Shown here one piece after another: positions 1 to 12,500 of a DNA stretch of 64,000 nt. The number at the start of each line of letters is the position of its first letter. The first letter of the stretch is position 1. The stretch comes from Gyromitra esculenta. Its lineage: Eukaryota; Ascomycota; Pezizomycetes; Pezizales; Discinaceae. The position numbers and the translations under genes were made by a program. The notes under the pieces were generated by a model. That model did no database searches, was not told the origin of the DNA, and worked only from the letters and a program-made list of their open reading frames with translations. The stretch spans positions 1,571,149-1,635,148 of the forward strand of contig JBCAML010000004.1 of the NCBI GenBank assembly GCA_038503075.1. The letters run 5' to 3'.

Positions 1-1000
1 ATCTAGAGAAACGAAGGCATATCGATCTAGGGATCCAGGGCAGGGGTGGTTATTTTATCCACGCGCTTTTGCGTTTTAGACTGCTCTAAAAGGTTTATTG
101 TTAGGTAGATGTAGTGCGGCCGTGTAATAAAGGTCTTGATACCCTAGTGGCAGTTTTGCTAGTGGGGGGGTCGAGACTTTTCTTGCACAGCTGTACGAGG
201 GCCACTGGAAAGTGACGGATGTTTCAGATATCTCTTCGATTCTCAGCAACCACGGCATTAGCCAGTAGGACAAAAATTACTATAGGAAATTAAGCTACAG
301 AGAATTCAAACCTAGCAAAAACAAAATATAAAAGGCTTGCTTTTGGTGATTATTATGGCACTTTTGGGCGGGAAGTTGGTGACTTTATGCCACACTTCGT
401 TTGATGTGCACATTTTTCATAAGCTAAAGCTAAGTATTTTATTTTAAAGTATAGCTAACCAGCTCTATCATCAAAGTGTGTGTTTATATTGAGGTTTGCG
501 TTGAGGTAAAATGTGATTTTTAGGTGCCGTTTGTGAGTTGCGACGCCAAAGTGTAAAGGAAGCAGCAACCCTAAGTTGCTTACATGGCTTTGTCTCATGT
601 CGTTGAGTATACCCGAAGTATTCTAACAGACATGTCTGTATCCATATATAGATTTAGCCCACTTAAAATCGATTTTGGTGTCGCCTACAAGATTCTAGTA
701 CTATCCGAACTAAGCGCAAAAATGTACTTGTACATATGTATGGTTGTTTGCAGACTACATGTACTTAAACTCTATACAAGCCTGTCACGTATTTGAGGTG
801 TGGTATCTTGACTAAGCATGCCAAGACAATGCCTAACAAACGGTTTCTGAGCCAAAAATCCCATACAAATATTTGTGGGAAAAGCGAGCAGGATTTGAAG
901 GGATGTAAGGGAGAAATTTCGGCGAGGGCAAGCCCGTTGTCATGCGGTTCTGCCTCCTGCTGCCCCCAATCCTGTTGATCTCACTTTCGCTTAACGCTTG
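1..1000. other. Intergenic, upstream of H4
   Basis: I see no supported gene here. The short open frames have no recognisable domain. An H3 gene divergent from H4, the common fungal arrangement, is not present in the 1.17 kb that lies in the window. One copy of the palindromic octamer TACATGTA lies at 756-763. Confidence 0.6.
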
Positions 1001-1010
1001 GGTATAAATA
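965..1010 (+). promoter_or_regulatory. H4 core promoter: CCAAT and TATA elements
   Basis: A CCAAT pentamer lies near 966-970 and a TATAAATA box at 1003-1010, followed by a pyrimidine-rich stretch. The TATA box is about 160 bp before the H4 start codon, which fits a highly expressed TATA-driven histone gene. The transcription start itself cannot be seen. Confidence 0.5.
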
Positions 1011-1167
1011 CCCCCTCCTGCTACTTCCTCCTCTTCCTTCCTCTTGCTGTTTTCTTTTCACGACCAACGATAGCCTAGCTATAACCACGACATCCACCAC
1101 CGAGCCTTTTGTTCGGTTTACACCAGCTATTCCTACAACATAGTCTTCGCCTTAATCAAACTTCATC

Positions 1168-1746
<579 letters not shown>

Positions 1747-2746
1747 ATCAAAAGCGATGCTTCGGATGGGTTGGTTTCATTTTTACTGTACTACCATTAC
1801 TTAGTTCTCGTCATACCTCAGTTGCGAATAATGATTTCTGGTGCTCTCCCCGATCACTCTTGTTGCTGGAAGAGGATTTCTATGTACGAGGTGAATTGAT
1901 GGTTTTTTTTTCCCCAAGCCGTCTCTGATCCGTTTTATTCCGGATTGATGTGGCGTAGTACGGTGGCAATTTTTCTTGTGTGCGTTCAGCTTTGGGTTGG
2001 ATGGGCATAGGTATTATGGTGGACGAAGCGATTGACGTGTACCAAATTTTGGGGAGTAATAGAAAAATATCCTCTCTGCTTATGATATATTTCAAACCAA
2101 CCATTAAATATCTTGTAGGCTCTTTATAAATGGTCGGTTATAGCCTATCTATTGAGAGTGATTGCACAGTGCTATAAGACTTTGAAAATCGTAGTTTTGT
2201 ATGGAGATTGTGGGGAAAAAAGGAAAATGCAACATCATGAGATCTCAACCAGACAGGTCTGAGACCAAGGCAAGACAAAAGGTCTCTCGGCCTGTCTCCC
2301 GTTGTCTATACAACCTTTAAAGCACCCCAACCTATGCAAAACTTTGGCATGCGCTCAAGCCTTGGTTGCATTATAGGTCACATATAGGTGCACATCAATC
2401 GCTTCATGCACTATATTCCCTACAAAATTCGGGCATGACCCCGAACAACTCCTGGCAGCCCAAAAGCCTAGGTGATTGAGACAATCTCGAACACTTACAT
2501 ATTGGTGATGTCCTGTGGATGCTGTATGACGTCCTGTATCTATGAATTTGGGTTATAGTGCGATTGTTTTGTTTAAGGCTAATATTATGGGTTCCCGTGT
2601 AAATACATGTAGTAACAGTTGTTGCTCGAGGCATCTATTTTAAGTTGCGCGACAACAGCGAGCGTCCCCACAAATTTTTATTTTCCACCACATGAGGTCT
2701 GGTGTTTTATTTTATGACATACATATCCTCAGCCTAAACTTCAATC
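1747..2746. other. Spacer between H4 and SND2
   Basis: This span holds the convergent 3' ends of H4 and SND2. No further gene is supported. A TACATGTA octamer lies at 2604-2611. Confidence 0.5.
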
Positions 2747-3403
2747 TTATTGGTGACGGATCTTCTGTCCGCTCCTTTTCTCTATTTTCTTCTGACGGTT
2801 GCTTTGTGCTCCAACAGCGACATTGGACGGCGGACCCTCAGACGCCGAAGGCATGCCTGGCATCATCCCATTCTTCATACTGGTATATGTTGTGAAAGCA
2901 AAGTAGATAGCATATGCTGGGACAATAGTCTACTTTCAATATTAGCTCCAGCACTAGACACCCCAAACAAAAGGGTATTATGCATTGAACTTACCCACAA
3001 CCACCAAGCCCACTCCCCGGCAATCCCTACCAGGCCGAGAACACCCCATGTGACATAAACAATATCCCAGAGATATTCCGTTACGCCCTTCGCTTCCATA
3101 TCTTCGCCGGGCGACTTTAGATCGCCCGTGACATTGTAGCTTGGCCGTCCTAATCGCTCGAGATAATACTCAATTATAACCGATGGTACTGAAAGAGTGA
3201 TGTATTTCCACCATGAGCCACTACGGTAGAGAATCCGATACACGATGAATATTATGTGCAATATAAGAGTAATCGCGTGTGTTCGGTTGAGGGTGGTGGT
3301 ATTGGCGCGTGCGAGTTGTTTGGAAGCTTTCTGGAATTATGTTAACCCGATTTGGCTCATACGTAGAAGTTTAATAGGATAGGGAAGAATTTACGTTTGC
3401 CAT
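2747..3403 (-). CDS. SND2: SRP-independent targeting protein 2 (Snd2/Env10, TMEM208 family, DUF788)
   Basis: An ER membrane protein of the SND pathway, which delivers proteins to the ER without SRP (known for the family). Three exons on the minus strand: 3395-3403, 2995-3330 and 2747-2929, giving 175 aa. Exon 1 encodes only Met-Ala-Asn. Introns start gtaaat and gtaagt. Visible family marks are the N-terminal KASKQLARANTTTL, the block IEYYLERLGRP (about residues 56-66), the DLKSPGEDMEAKGVTEYL stretch (73-90), WDIVYVTW (91-98), hydrophobic segments near 21-38, 43-60, 90-107 and 110-127, and a basic tail ending QKIRHQ. Without splicing only the middle exon shows as an open frame, and it runs wrongly into intron 2. 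Confidence 0.9.
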
Positions 3404-6278
3404 TGTGGGCTATAGGGTTGAGAGATTATCTCGGGGTTGAGATTTGTGGTGAGTTGCTGTTGGGATTTGGGAAGAGTGTTTACGACAGGGGAAGGATGTT
3501 TAGGGCCATATCTTATCTGATTCACTCCGTAACCCTGACGGGTAAGTCCAGCCAACGGGCCACCTTTACTCCAAGCAAAGGTGGAGCAGCAAAGTCTACA
3601 TTGCAATGTGGGTATGTACCTATTCAAGGGAAAAGTTTAGTAAGCGAATTTCCGCTTTCTTGTTGGAGAGTTTGCATAAGGCGTATATACATGGGCGGCG
3701 ATCTGGAAAAACCGCGGTTATGTACTCTAATGCAACTGGAATTCTTGGTAAAGATACAGCTTCGGGAAATCATCATATGGAGGAAACATAGCAGCAGTTC
3801 ACAACAACAAGGCAGCGAACAGAAATATGCTCCGGGCTATATACTAAATCCTATGCTGTGGCTATTATAATGCAATTTTTATGACGAAAAAGTGTGTTGA
3901 ATACCAATCTTTTCTCATCTAATGTTAACCCATCTTGCTTATCTAGCTACTCGGCTATCCTACGCTTTTTATTTAAAGAGCCAAGCAGTCTAGATCTACC
4001 TCTCCTTTTAAGCTTGAATTTCTCTGGTTTAGCTTTTATTGATTTACTGATGCTTAAAGCTGTGTTTTTTCTAACATACCGGGAGTGTTGTTTTCAAGTG
4101 ATCTATCCTTCTCCTTTACAATACTTTTAGTGACACTCACAGGATTTGTGGCCTCAATACTATTAGTTAATTAACACTATAAGAGTAAGATAGATGAACT
4201 TACTTTATTCTTCCCTTTTAACTTGTTTTTCTTAGGTCGTGTATTCTTGGTTTCCCTTACACTAGTGACTATATCACTAAATGGCTCTATGTAATACTAG
4301 ATGTTTTTCCACTGTTTGTGAACACGCTTGCTGTATTTCGCCCATAAATCATACCTTTTTTCTTTTAAGGGGTTAGTGTCCTTTTGCTGGATAGGAGCGG
4401 AGGTGTAGGGGAGCGAGAAAAAAAAAATACAATGTTAGTGGTTGATTTTGAAAATTTTCGTGATTGCCATTCATGGTCGGGCATTGGTTTTACTTGAACC
4501 ACGCTTGATAATTCAGCCTGGAATCTGAAAATGTGAAATCCTTGAATACCATCAATGGCTTTCATGTGGGGAGAAAAAAAAGATGCCCCAACCGCGGAAG
4601 ACTGTGTTTTCTGCTATGCTATCAATGAATGATACAGGGTGGACCATTCCCGTTGAAGTTGAGTTTTTTTTACAAACTTGATATGATCATCAGAATGATA
4701 AGTATCTGATTAATTTGCTTCGTTTTTTGTAATCAAAAACCCTCGGTCAACTGAACTGCGCATGCTTGTATGGCCTTTAAATTGAAACCGTAATTCTATT
4801 TCTTTACATCATCCCTGTAATACTGCCTATATCAAATACCACTTCATTGTCTTATTTTTGTTTTATTCACCACGATTGTCAGCCCACAAGTGAGCACATG
4901 GTGCAGTGCTACCTTCAGTTGTCAAATACGTCTGAAAGATAGAAGCAACTTGATTCGCTCCTTCACCCTGCTGTGCTTTGATGTACATTGCATGATAATG
5001 AGTGTCGCTACTCTCATTAACGATCCCAAATATATAAAATTTGAGAGATGATCGGTAGTAACACTGTGATAGTTGTGGCTTTCTCAGGATCTCTATACCT
5101 TACTGAAAATAAAGTGAGTGGCAATTGAGTGTTGTATTTGACTCGTGTCTTTCGTGTATGTCATCTTCATATGCTTGTCGACATTTGTGATATTGAACTT
5201 TATGGTTAACAAGCTCATCATTGACAAGCTCGGTTTCTTCTTCTAAAAGTTTCATTCAGGGCCTGAAGTCAATTTCATAGTATGCCGCATTCGTCACATA
5301 TGTCTTTGGAAGGCTTATGTATCTTGGGATATCGAAACTCTGTTGATCATCTCCATACATATGCATGATGAAGAGTTGACCAGCTGACAATATGACTTGG
5401 ATTCTGTTCGTTGTATATTTTGCAAATCTTGTAGATGCTATAATGGGACGGAAGAAGAACTAGGTGCGCAACTTCTATGTGGGTAACTCTTTCTTTTTTA
5501 TTCATATACTTGTGTGTTTGAGTCGCACTAGCTTCCCCCTTATCTTTTTCATACGCCTCAGAAATAGCAAAATCTGCACTCTGATGATTTTCGGTAGGTG
5601 ATGGTTGCTTGGCCTTCCAGTGCTACCATGCTCTCTTAATTAGTCCGACCCTTCTCTTTTCTCAAATATCTTGCACTAGCATCGCAAGCTGATAATCGCC
5701 AAACACCCAATATACTCTAAAAAAATTGCGACAAACGTCGCCAACAAAGGGTAGCTACCAGATAGGGCGAAACCTTGAGAGTTTGGGTTTACTGGGATTT
5801 GGTGATAGGAGATATTCTGTATGAGTTTTGCGAACTGTCAAGCTCGGCTCCTGATCGTGTTTGATCCAAGCTCCCCATTGACTCGGGTCCACTATATAGA
5901 ATCTGAAAGTGAACAACTAGAAATTTCACTGTCGGAATAACTACAGGAAGACAAACAAGAAGCCATTGCACTGCTTGTACATGTAAACAGGATTAATATT
6001 TTTTCTCTATCGCACGCATTAATATTTAGATATTTTGTCACATAAATTTTACATTCCGCAAATTAGAGAAACGTTTAATTATAGAGAGGTCTGAACGTAT
6101 AAACTTCTGGAAAGTGGAAAAAACATAACTAAATAATTTATTTAAGTTGATTTCATACTACACTATAAGAGTGACTGTGTTCTTAACTCCGAGGATACCC
6201 CAAACTATAGAGTACTAAAAAGGGCTGAGAGTCATTACACGACAACTCACTCGTCAATCTTTCTACGAGCTGTATTGG
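3404..6278. other. Gene-poor spacer
   Basis: AT-rich DNA with frequent stops in all frames. The 157-codon frame at 3397-3870 overlaps the SND2 start region and shows no domain. Nothing else is supported. One TACATGTA octamer lies at 5978-5985. Confidence 0.5.
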
Positions 6279-6298
6279 ATATATATATATATATATAG
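6279..6298. repeat. (AT)n microsatellite
   Basis: About nine AT dinucleotides in a row. Shorter TATATA runs follow at about 6420-6430 and 6495-6515, on either side of a GC-richer pocket at 6300-6410 in which I recognise nothing. Confidence 0.85.
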
Positions 6299-6886
6299 GT
6301 TTCCGATGGTTCACGTTCTTCGGCGGGAGAGCGGTTCGGCAGAAGCTTTAGGTTCTCGGGCCGATCTATTCGGGGCCCAAAGAACTCCCTATAGCGCGGC
6401 TTCTATGATTTTCTTGGGGTATATATATAGGGGCTTGATGCCCGTCTTTAGTTTTCCTTTCTCATACCTTCTTCCACCGCGCTGCGCGGATCTAGATATA
6501 TAGATATATTCATATCTCCAACAGGCCACGTGCACATATATTTATTTTCACCCCTAAATAACCGATTGTCCTCCAGAACCTACAGAAAAGGCTCCTTTAA
6601 TTTCTCATCACATAGTATCATAATTGAGTTTTCAGGGTACATTGGGTCTCCAGCTCTCTACTGGGCTAACCAGAATCTGAAAAATATAGTTTACAATCTC
6701 TAAGGCGTCTTCTATCAGTTAAAGAAGATTTTGAATGAATTGGCTTAGGTGCTCGCGATCGGTGTTGTAAGAGTACTAATTGGTGTCTTAAGTAAGGGTT
6801 TCCCGGATCATCACCGCCCACGTGCACATATCTACCCCCAAGGTTAATGAATCAGGTAATGCATCATTTTTTACAGCTAAATATTT

Positions 6887-6994
6887 GTGTGGGTAAAGCA
6901 TCAGTAAATGAATCACTATAATGTATGGGTAAAGCATCAATAAATGAATCATTACTTTGTATGGGTAAGGCATCAATAAATGAATCATTAATTT
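6887..6994. repeat. 36-bp tandem repeat, three units
   Basis: Three units of exactly 36 bp start at 6887, 6923 and 6959. Each contains GGGTAA(A/G)GCATCA followed by AAATGAATCA. A partial unit precedes them (6851-6875) and a decayed one follows. Because 36 is a multiple of three, the array creates false minus-strand open frames of 73-76 codons. Confidence 0.85.
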
Positions 6995-7149
6995 GTATGA
7001 GAGAACCATTGGGAAATGTGTATATTAGTAGTGGGTAAAGCATCTGGAAAGGCATCTGGAAAGTCGTAATAAGGGAAATCCGATGCCTTACCATCCCTTT
7101 ACCCCCCTTTAACTGCCCTAAAAACTCGAAAAAAAAAACATTTTAAAAA

Positions 7150-7245
7150 GTGGAGTTCTCATTACTGGAGTTGAACCTGCACCCTTGGTGTGTCCGCGTA
7201 TGGACTATTAACCTCTAAGTAAATCCTAACCACCTACACTACTGA
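7150..7245 (-). other. tRNA-like relic (A-box and B-box)
   Basis: Read on the minus strand, there is an A-box-like TAGGTGGTTAGGAT and, about 55 nt later, a good B-box GGTTCAACTCC. The acceptor and T stems do not pair well, so this is not an intact tRNA. It may be a tRNA pseudogene or the head of a tRNA-derived SINE. It lies between the two GCATCA repeat blocks. Confidence 0.3.
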
Positions 7246-7299
7246 TTTCTATGAGAGCTACTTGAAATGCTACTTTACAAGCAGATGTATAGGGTAAAT

Positions 7300-7475
7300 T
7301 TTTAGGAAAGGCATCAGGAAAAGCATCAGATAAGGCATCAGACAAGGCATCAGGGAATGTGTACTTGGGAAAGGCATTGGGAAATGTGTACAGGAAAAGC
7401 ATCAGGTAATGTGTATGTGAGAAAATGCATCAGCTAATGTGTAGGGCAATGCATCTCATGATGCTTTTCCAACAG
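7300..7475. repeat. Short GCATCA-motif repeat block
   Basis: Imperfect units of about 12 bp of the form AAAGGCATCAGG or AAGGCATCAGAC, mixed with repeated AATGTGTA. The core is shared with the 36-bp units upstream, so both blocks probably come from one ancestral repeat. Confidence 0.7.
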
Positions 7476-7559
7476 ACATACCCCTAAAGCACATTTATTA
7501 GCACACTACCCCAGTTTTTTTGTGTGGGCAATGTGTAAATTGATTCATTACCTCGCGCT

Positions 7560-9515
7560 GTAGAGATGTATATAGGTACATACCACTAAATGACAACCTA
7601 AGTGAAATGGGTTACTAGAGACTTACCCTAATCTTTAAATTCTGTCTTCGATGGGCCCATTCTTTTTGTAAGCTTATCGCGATATGGTTTAGTACGGGAC
7701 TAATCAATTCACTAACACTGTATATATGAAGGTCACATAAGTGCGTTTATATTATGGAGGAATTGCAAGCAGACGGGCTTTAACAGTTTTGCTGTATGTT
7801 TTTCTTATTTTTAATAGAATTTTCGGAGGGTTCTCTCGCTGTTCTGATCATGATACTCAACGCTTCTGTTCGCTGCTAAACCTTTCATCATTCAAGATAA
7901 TTCACGCTCGTCTATCAAAGATCGCTTCGAGTCTTGGCGCTCGGCAAGCATTTGCTGACCTTTGTTGCTGTCTTCCCTGATTTTTTTTCCGGTGTTGGTT
8001 ATAGACTCCGTTCACCATACTCTACTTAAATTTGGAGAGATCACATGTACGTAGGAATGCTTGTTTGTACCTTCGGAGGAAGGGAATCTTCAAGGCGTTT
8101 CGGCTTAATGCCGAGCTTTTTTCTTTAACTTCAGACCCTGAGGCAGCATCAAGCTACTACTATGGACTAGGTATGAGACCAGTAGTTGGTAAGAGTTATA
8201 GTTTGGAAATCTCAGCCTGCAACGTGATCAAAATCTATATTTGTTATTCCCGATAAGAACAACTACATGTAGCTATTAGCTTACTAGAATTATGGGGAGG
8301 ATATATGTGTGTAAAAGAGGGAATTGGGGCAGCCATGGTTATACCGGGATCCGAGTCGATAGCTATAGATGATCCGGGAAGTTTGATTTCGGATTGGCTC
8401 AATTGTGGGATAATAATTGTTTGCGGTTACGGGGGTTCCATGGTCAGGGAAGGTTTGCTTCGCCCATTACTCTCACTAAGCATCGTCAGAAACCCGGCTA
8501 CTTGACAAGCTATGCATCATTACGTTTTAATACCCGTTCTGTTATTGTTATTATTAATTAATTCATCTGTCCGTGGATATATATGTATATGCACGTATGG
8601 TATTTTTTTAATTCGTTAAGGGGTTTGAATCAATCGTGGGTGCTAGCGCTCAGGAACGAATACGAGAATGAAACGGGACTTTAAGTAATCCGAATGTGCC
8701 TTTCACTACTATACTATACCATGGAAGGTTTTCTCGATACTTGTATGCCATTTGATGAGATTCTGTAAAACGACTGGGTTTAAAATTCCCGCTATGTGCG
8801 ACATGAGTTTTACGCGGATCCTTTGGTGGTTGGCTCGTTGCCAAGGAACCCTGCTCCACCACGGATCCCCAACGTTTTTTGATCGAGAATTTCCCCAACA
8901 AGGTCCACTAGTCCTTTTTTTGATGGTGGTGGGGCAAATGTCCGGGTAGGATTTGGGAAGTTCTGGAGGTGAAAGCAGAGTTTTCCCAAGATCTTCACTC
9001 GGGGAAAATAAAAATAAATAAAAAAAGGATTAGAGATACACAAGGTAGACCATCCCGTAGCTGGCTCACCTATTACTCAATTGCTTTTTTTCCCCGGGAC
9101 CCGGTGTTAAAGCCCCTTGCCAGATACAGAACCCCGCAAAGAGATTCCCTATCATTTTGTTGGCTGTTGGGTTAGCTCGATACTCAACCATAAGTTGCCA
9201 TTTATCTACTCCACGCCCCTCCTCTGTTCCTTAATCAGCCTCTCCTTCCTTTTCTCTTTATCTTCTACATCATCTATTGATTTCTGATTGTTGGTCTCAT
9301 CTTCGTGTACTCATCTTTAGCGGTGCACTACGGTCAGAAGATTCGGTTTCTGTATTATTGGAAGACACCCTCACCCTGCTCATAGACTACCCTTTTCACC
9401 GTCCCCTACCTCACCTTTTTACGACGATCAACGGTTTATAAACGGTGGTAACTGCCGTAGAAGCTTCATTGTTGCTACAGTAGCTTGCGGACCATCCTTT
9501 ACATTTACCACCAAT
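7560..9515. other. Spacer upstream of ACC1
   Basis: No supported gene. Small open frames at 7741-7980, 8305-8505 and 8650-9175 (both strands) lack recognisable domains. The last 250 bp are pyrimidine-rich (CT tracts around 9220-9290), as expected of a strong fungal promoter and leader for ACC1. A TACATGTA octamer lies at 8264-8271. Confidence 0.45.
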
Positions 9516-12500
9516 ATGGCATCGGATTCGTCGGCTACAGTCGCCGCTATCATGCGCACGAATGGAGTGAATGGTCAACCCGGAGGAAAGGATAAGATTG
9601 TGACCCCCAGTTACTCTAAGAAATTTAATCTCCCTGCACATTTCATTGGAGGTAATTCGTTAGATGTGGCTACCCCAGGTCCAGTGAAGGACTTTGTTGC
9701 GTCCCATGATGGCCATACCGTTATCGAGAAGGTAGGTAGTATTTTTTTTCTCTCTTTTCTGCCCACTATATTTTATGATTGAAACCTGGAAACTCAATGG
9801 CTAATTAATTGCTAACCTTTTTAGGTTCTCATTGCCAACAATGGTATTGCTGCCGTGAAGGAGATTCGGAGTGTACGCAAGTGGGCGTACGAGCAGTTCG
9901 GGGACGAAAGGGCAATTCAGTTTACTGTCATGGCTACACCTGAAGATCTACAAGTAAATGCAGATTATATTAGGATGGCTGATCAGTATGTGGAGGTTAG
10001 TTTGGATACTTTTATTCCTTTTGTTCCCTTGGCTTTATTCCTACTTTGAAGTATAGGGATCTGGACCTCTCCTATAGAATACCCCAGCCAACTTTCTTTC
10101 AAGTTTTGGCTATACTAACTCTTATAATTAGGTTCCTGGTGGCACAAATAATAATAATTATGCAAACGTTGAATTAATCGTTGATGTTGCTGAGCGGATG
10201 GGTGTTCACGCTGTGTGGGCTGGATGGTCCGTGCACTATATTCACCCACGACTTTAGTATTTTTGCTGACATCCTATGCAGGGGCCATGCGAGTGAGAAC
10301 CCTAAGCTTCCAGAGTCTCTAGCAGCGTCAAAGAACAAGATCGTCTTTATTGGGCCACCAGGATCGGCAATGCGATCGCTCGGGGACAAGATCTCGTCAA
10401 CGATTGTTGCGCAACATGCCGAGGTTCCCTGTATTCCGTGGTCCGGTACCGGTGTCCGAGAGGTTGTTGTCGACTCCGAAGGCTTGGTCACGGTTGCGGA
10501 TGAGATTTATGATAAAGGCTGCACGCACTCTGCCGAGGAGGGCCTGGAAAAGGCCAAGGAAATCGGGTTCCCGATTATGATCAAGGCTTCAGAGGGTGGT
10601 GGAGGAAAAGGAATTCGAAAGGCGGATAGCGAAGAGAACTTTCAGAGTCTTTACAGCCAGGTTGCCAACGAAGTCCCTGGATCCCCGATTTTCATCATGA
10701 AGCTGGCTGGCAATGCTAGGCATCTGGAAGTGCAACTGTTAGCAGACGAATATGGGAATAATATTTCACTTTTTGGACGTGATTGTTCGGTACAGCGAAG
10801 ACATCAGAAGATCATTGAAGAAGCTCCAGTAACTGTCGCTAATCCAGCCACTTTCAACGCGATGGAGCGAGCGGCCGTACGACTGGGAAAACTTGTGGGA
10901 TACGTTTCTGCGGGTACTGTCGAATATCTTTACTCTCACTCGGAGGACAAATTCTACTTTTTGGAGCTTAACCCTCGTCTTCAGGTCGAGCACCCAACTA
11001 CCGAAATGGTCACAGGTGTCAATCTCCCTGCCGCCCAGCTTCAGATTGCTATGGGTCTTCCCCTGCATCGAATTCGCGATATTCGTCTCATGTACGGCGT
11101 CGATCCAGCTTCCACTGGAGAAATTGATTTCGACTTCTCGAAGGAGAATTCGCACCTGACTCAACGGAAGCCAGCCCCCAAGGGCCACACTACGGCTTGC
11201 CGTATCACCTCCGAAGATCCTGGCGAGGGATTCAAGCCTTCCAGTGGTATGATGCATGAGCTTAATTTTCGATCTTCTTCAAATGTATGGGGTTACTTCT
11301 CTGTTGGTACTGCCGGTGGTATTCATTCATTCTCCGATTCACAATTTGGACATATATTTGCCTATGGAGAGAATCGTGGCGCATCTAGAAAGCACATGGT
11401 TGTCGCCTTGAAGGAATTGAGTATTCGTGGTGATTTTAGGACAACTGTTGAATATCTCATCAAGCTTCTCGAAACACCTGCCTTCGAGGATAACACTATT
11501 ACTACTGGATGGCTCGACGAACTTATCACCAACAAACTCACCGCTGAGCGGCCAGACACCATGTTAGCCGTAGTTTGCGGTGCTGTCACGAAAGCTCACG
11601 TCGCCAGCGAGGCTTGCATGGCTGAATATAGGGCTTCGCTGGAAAGGGGCCAAGTGCCAGCAAAGGATATTCTTAAGACTGTCTTTCCAGTCGACTTCAT
11701 CTACGAGGGTAAAAGATTCAAGTTTACTGCAACAAGATCAAGCTCAGATTCGTACCACCTTTTCATCAACGGGTCCAAGTGTAGTGTTGGCGTGCTTGCT
11801 CTTACGGATGGTGGCTTATTGATTCTTTTGACTGGGCGTAGTCATAATGTCTACTGGAAGGAAGAAGTCGGTGCCACTAGGGTCAGCGTGGATAGTATGA
11901 CTTGTCTCTTGGAACAGGAGAACGATCCCACACAGCTGAGGACGCCTTCGCCAGGAAAACTCGTTAAATTCCTTGTAGAGAATGGGGAACATGTCAAGAA
12001 GGGTCAAGCATTCGCTGAAGTTGAGGTTATGAAAATGTACATGCCACTTCTCGCTCAAGAGGATGGACACGTGCAGCTCATCAAGCAGCCAGGTGCCGTC
12101 CTCGAGGCAGGCGATATCCTCGGTATCTTAGCTTTGGATGATCCTAGCCGTGTCAAGCACGCCACTCCATTCGATGGACAGCTTCCCAACTTCGGTGCCC
12201 CCCAGGTTGTGGGTAGTAAACCACCGCAGAAGTTCGCCCAACTTAACACAATTCTACGGAACATTCTTGATGGTTATGACAATCAAGTCATCATGGCCCC
12301 TACCCTTAAGGAACTCATCGAAGTTCTTCGCGATCCCGAGCTTCCATATGGTGAGTGGGCCGCTAAGTTCTCGGCCTTGCATACCAGGATGCCACAAAAA
12401 CTCGACGCTCTGTTCTCGCAAATCACAGAAAGGGCAAAGGCAAGGAAGGCTGAATTTCCGGCAAAGGCACTGAAGAAGGGTCTAGACAGATTTTTGGATG

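Noticed and set aside
6788..7094. Minus-strand open frames of 73-76 codons
   Set aside because: They come from the 36-bp tandem repeat, whose length is a multiple of three.
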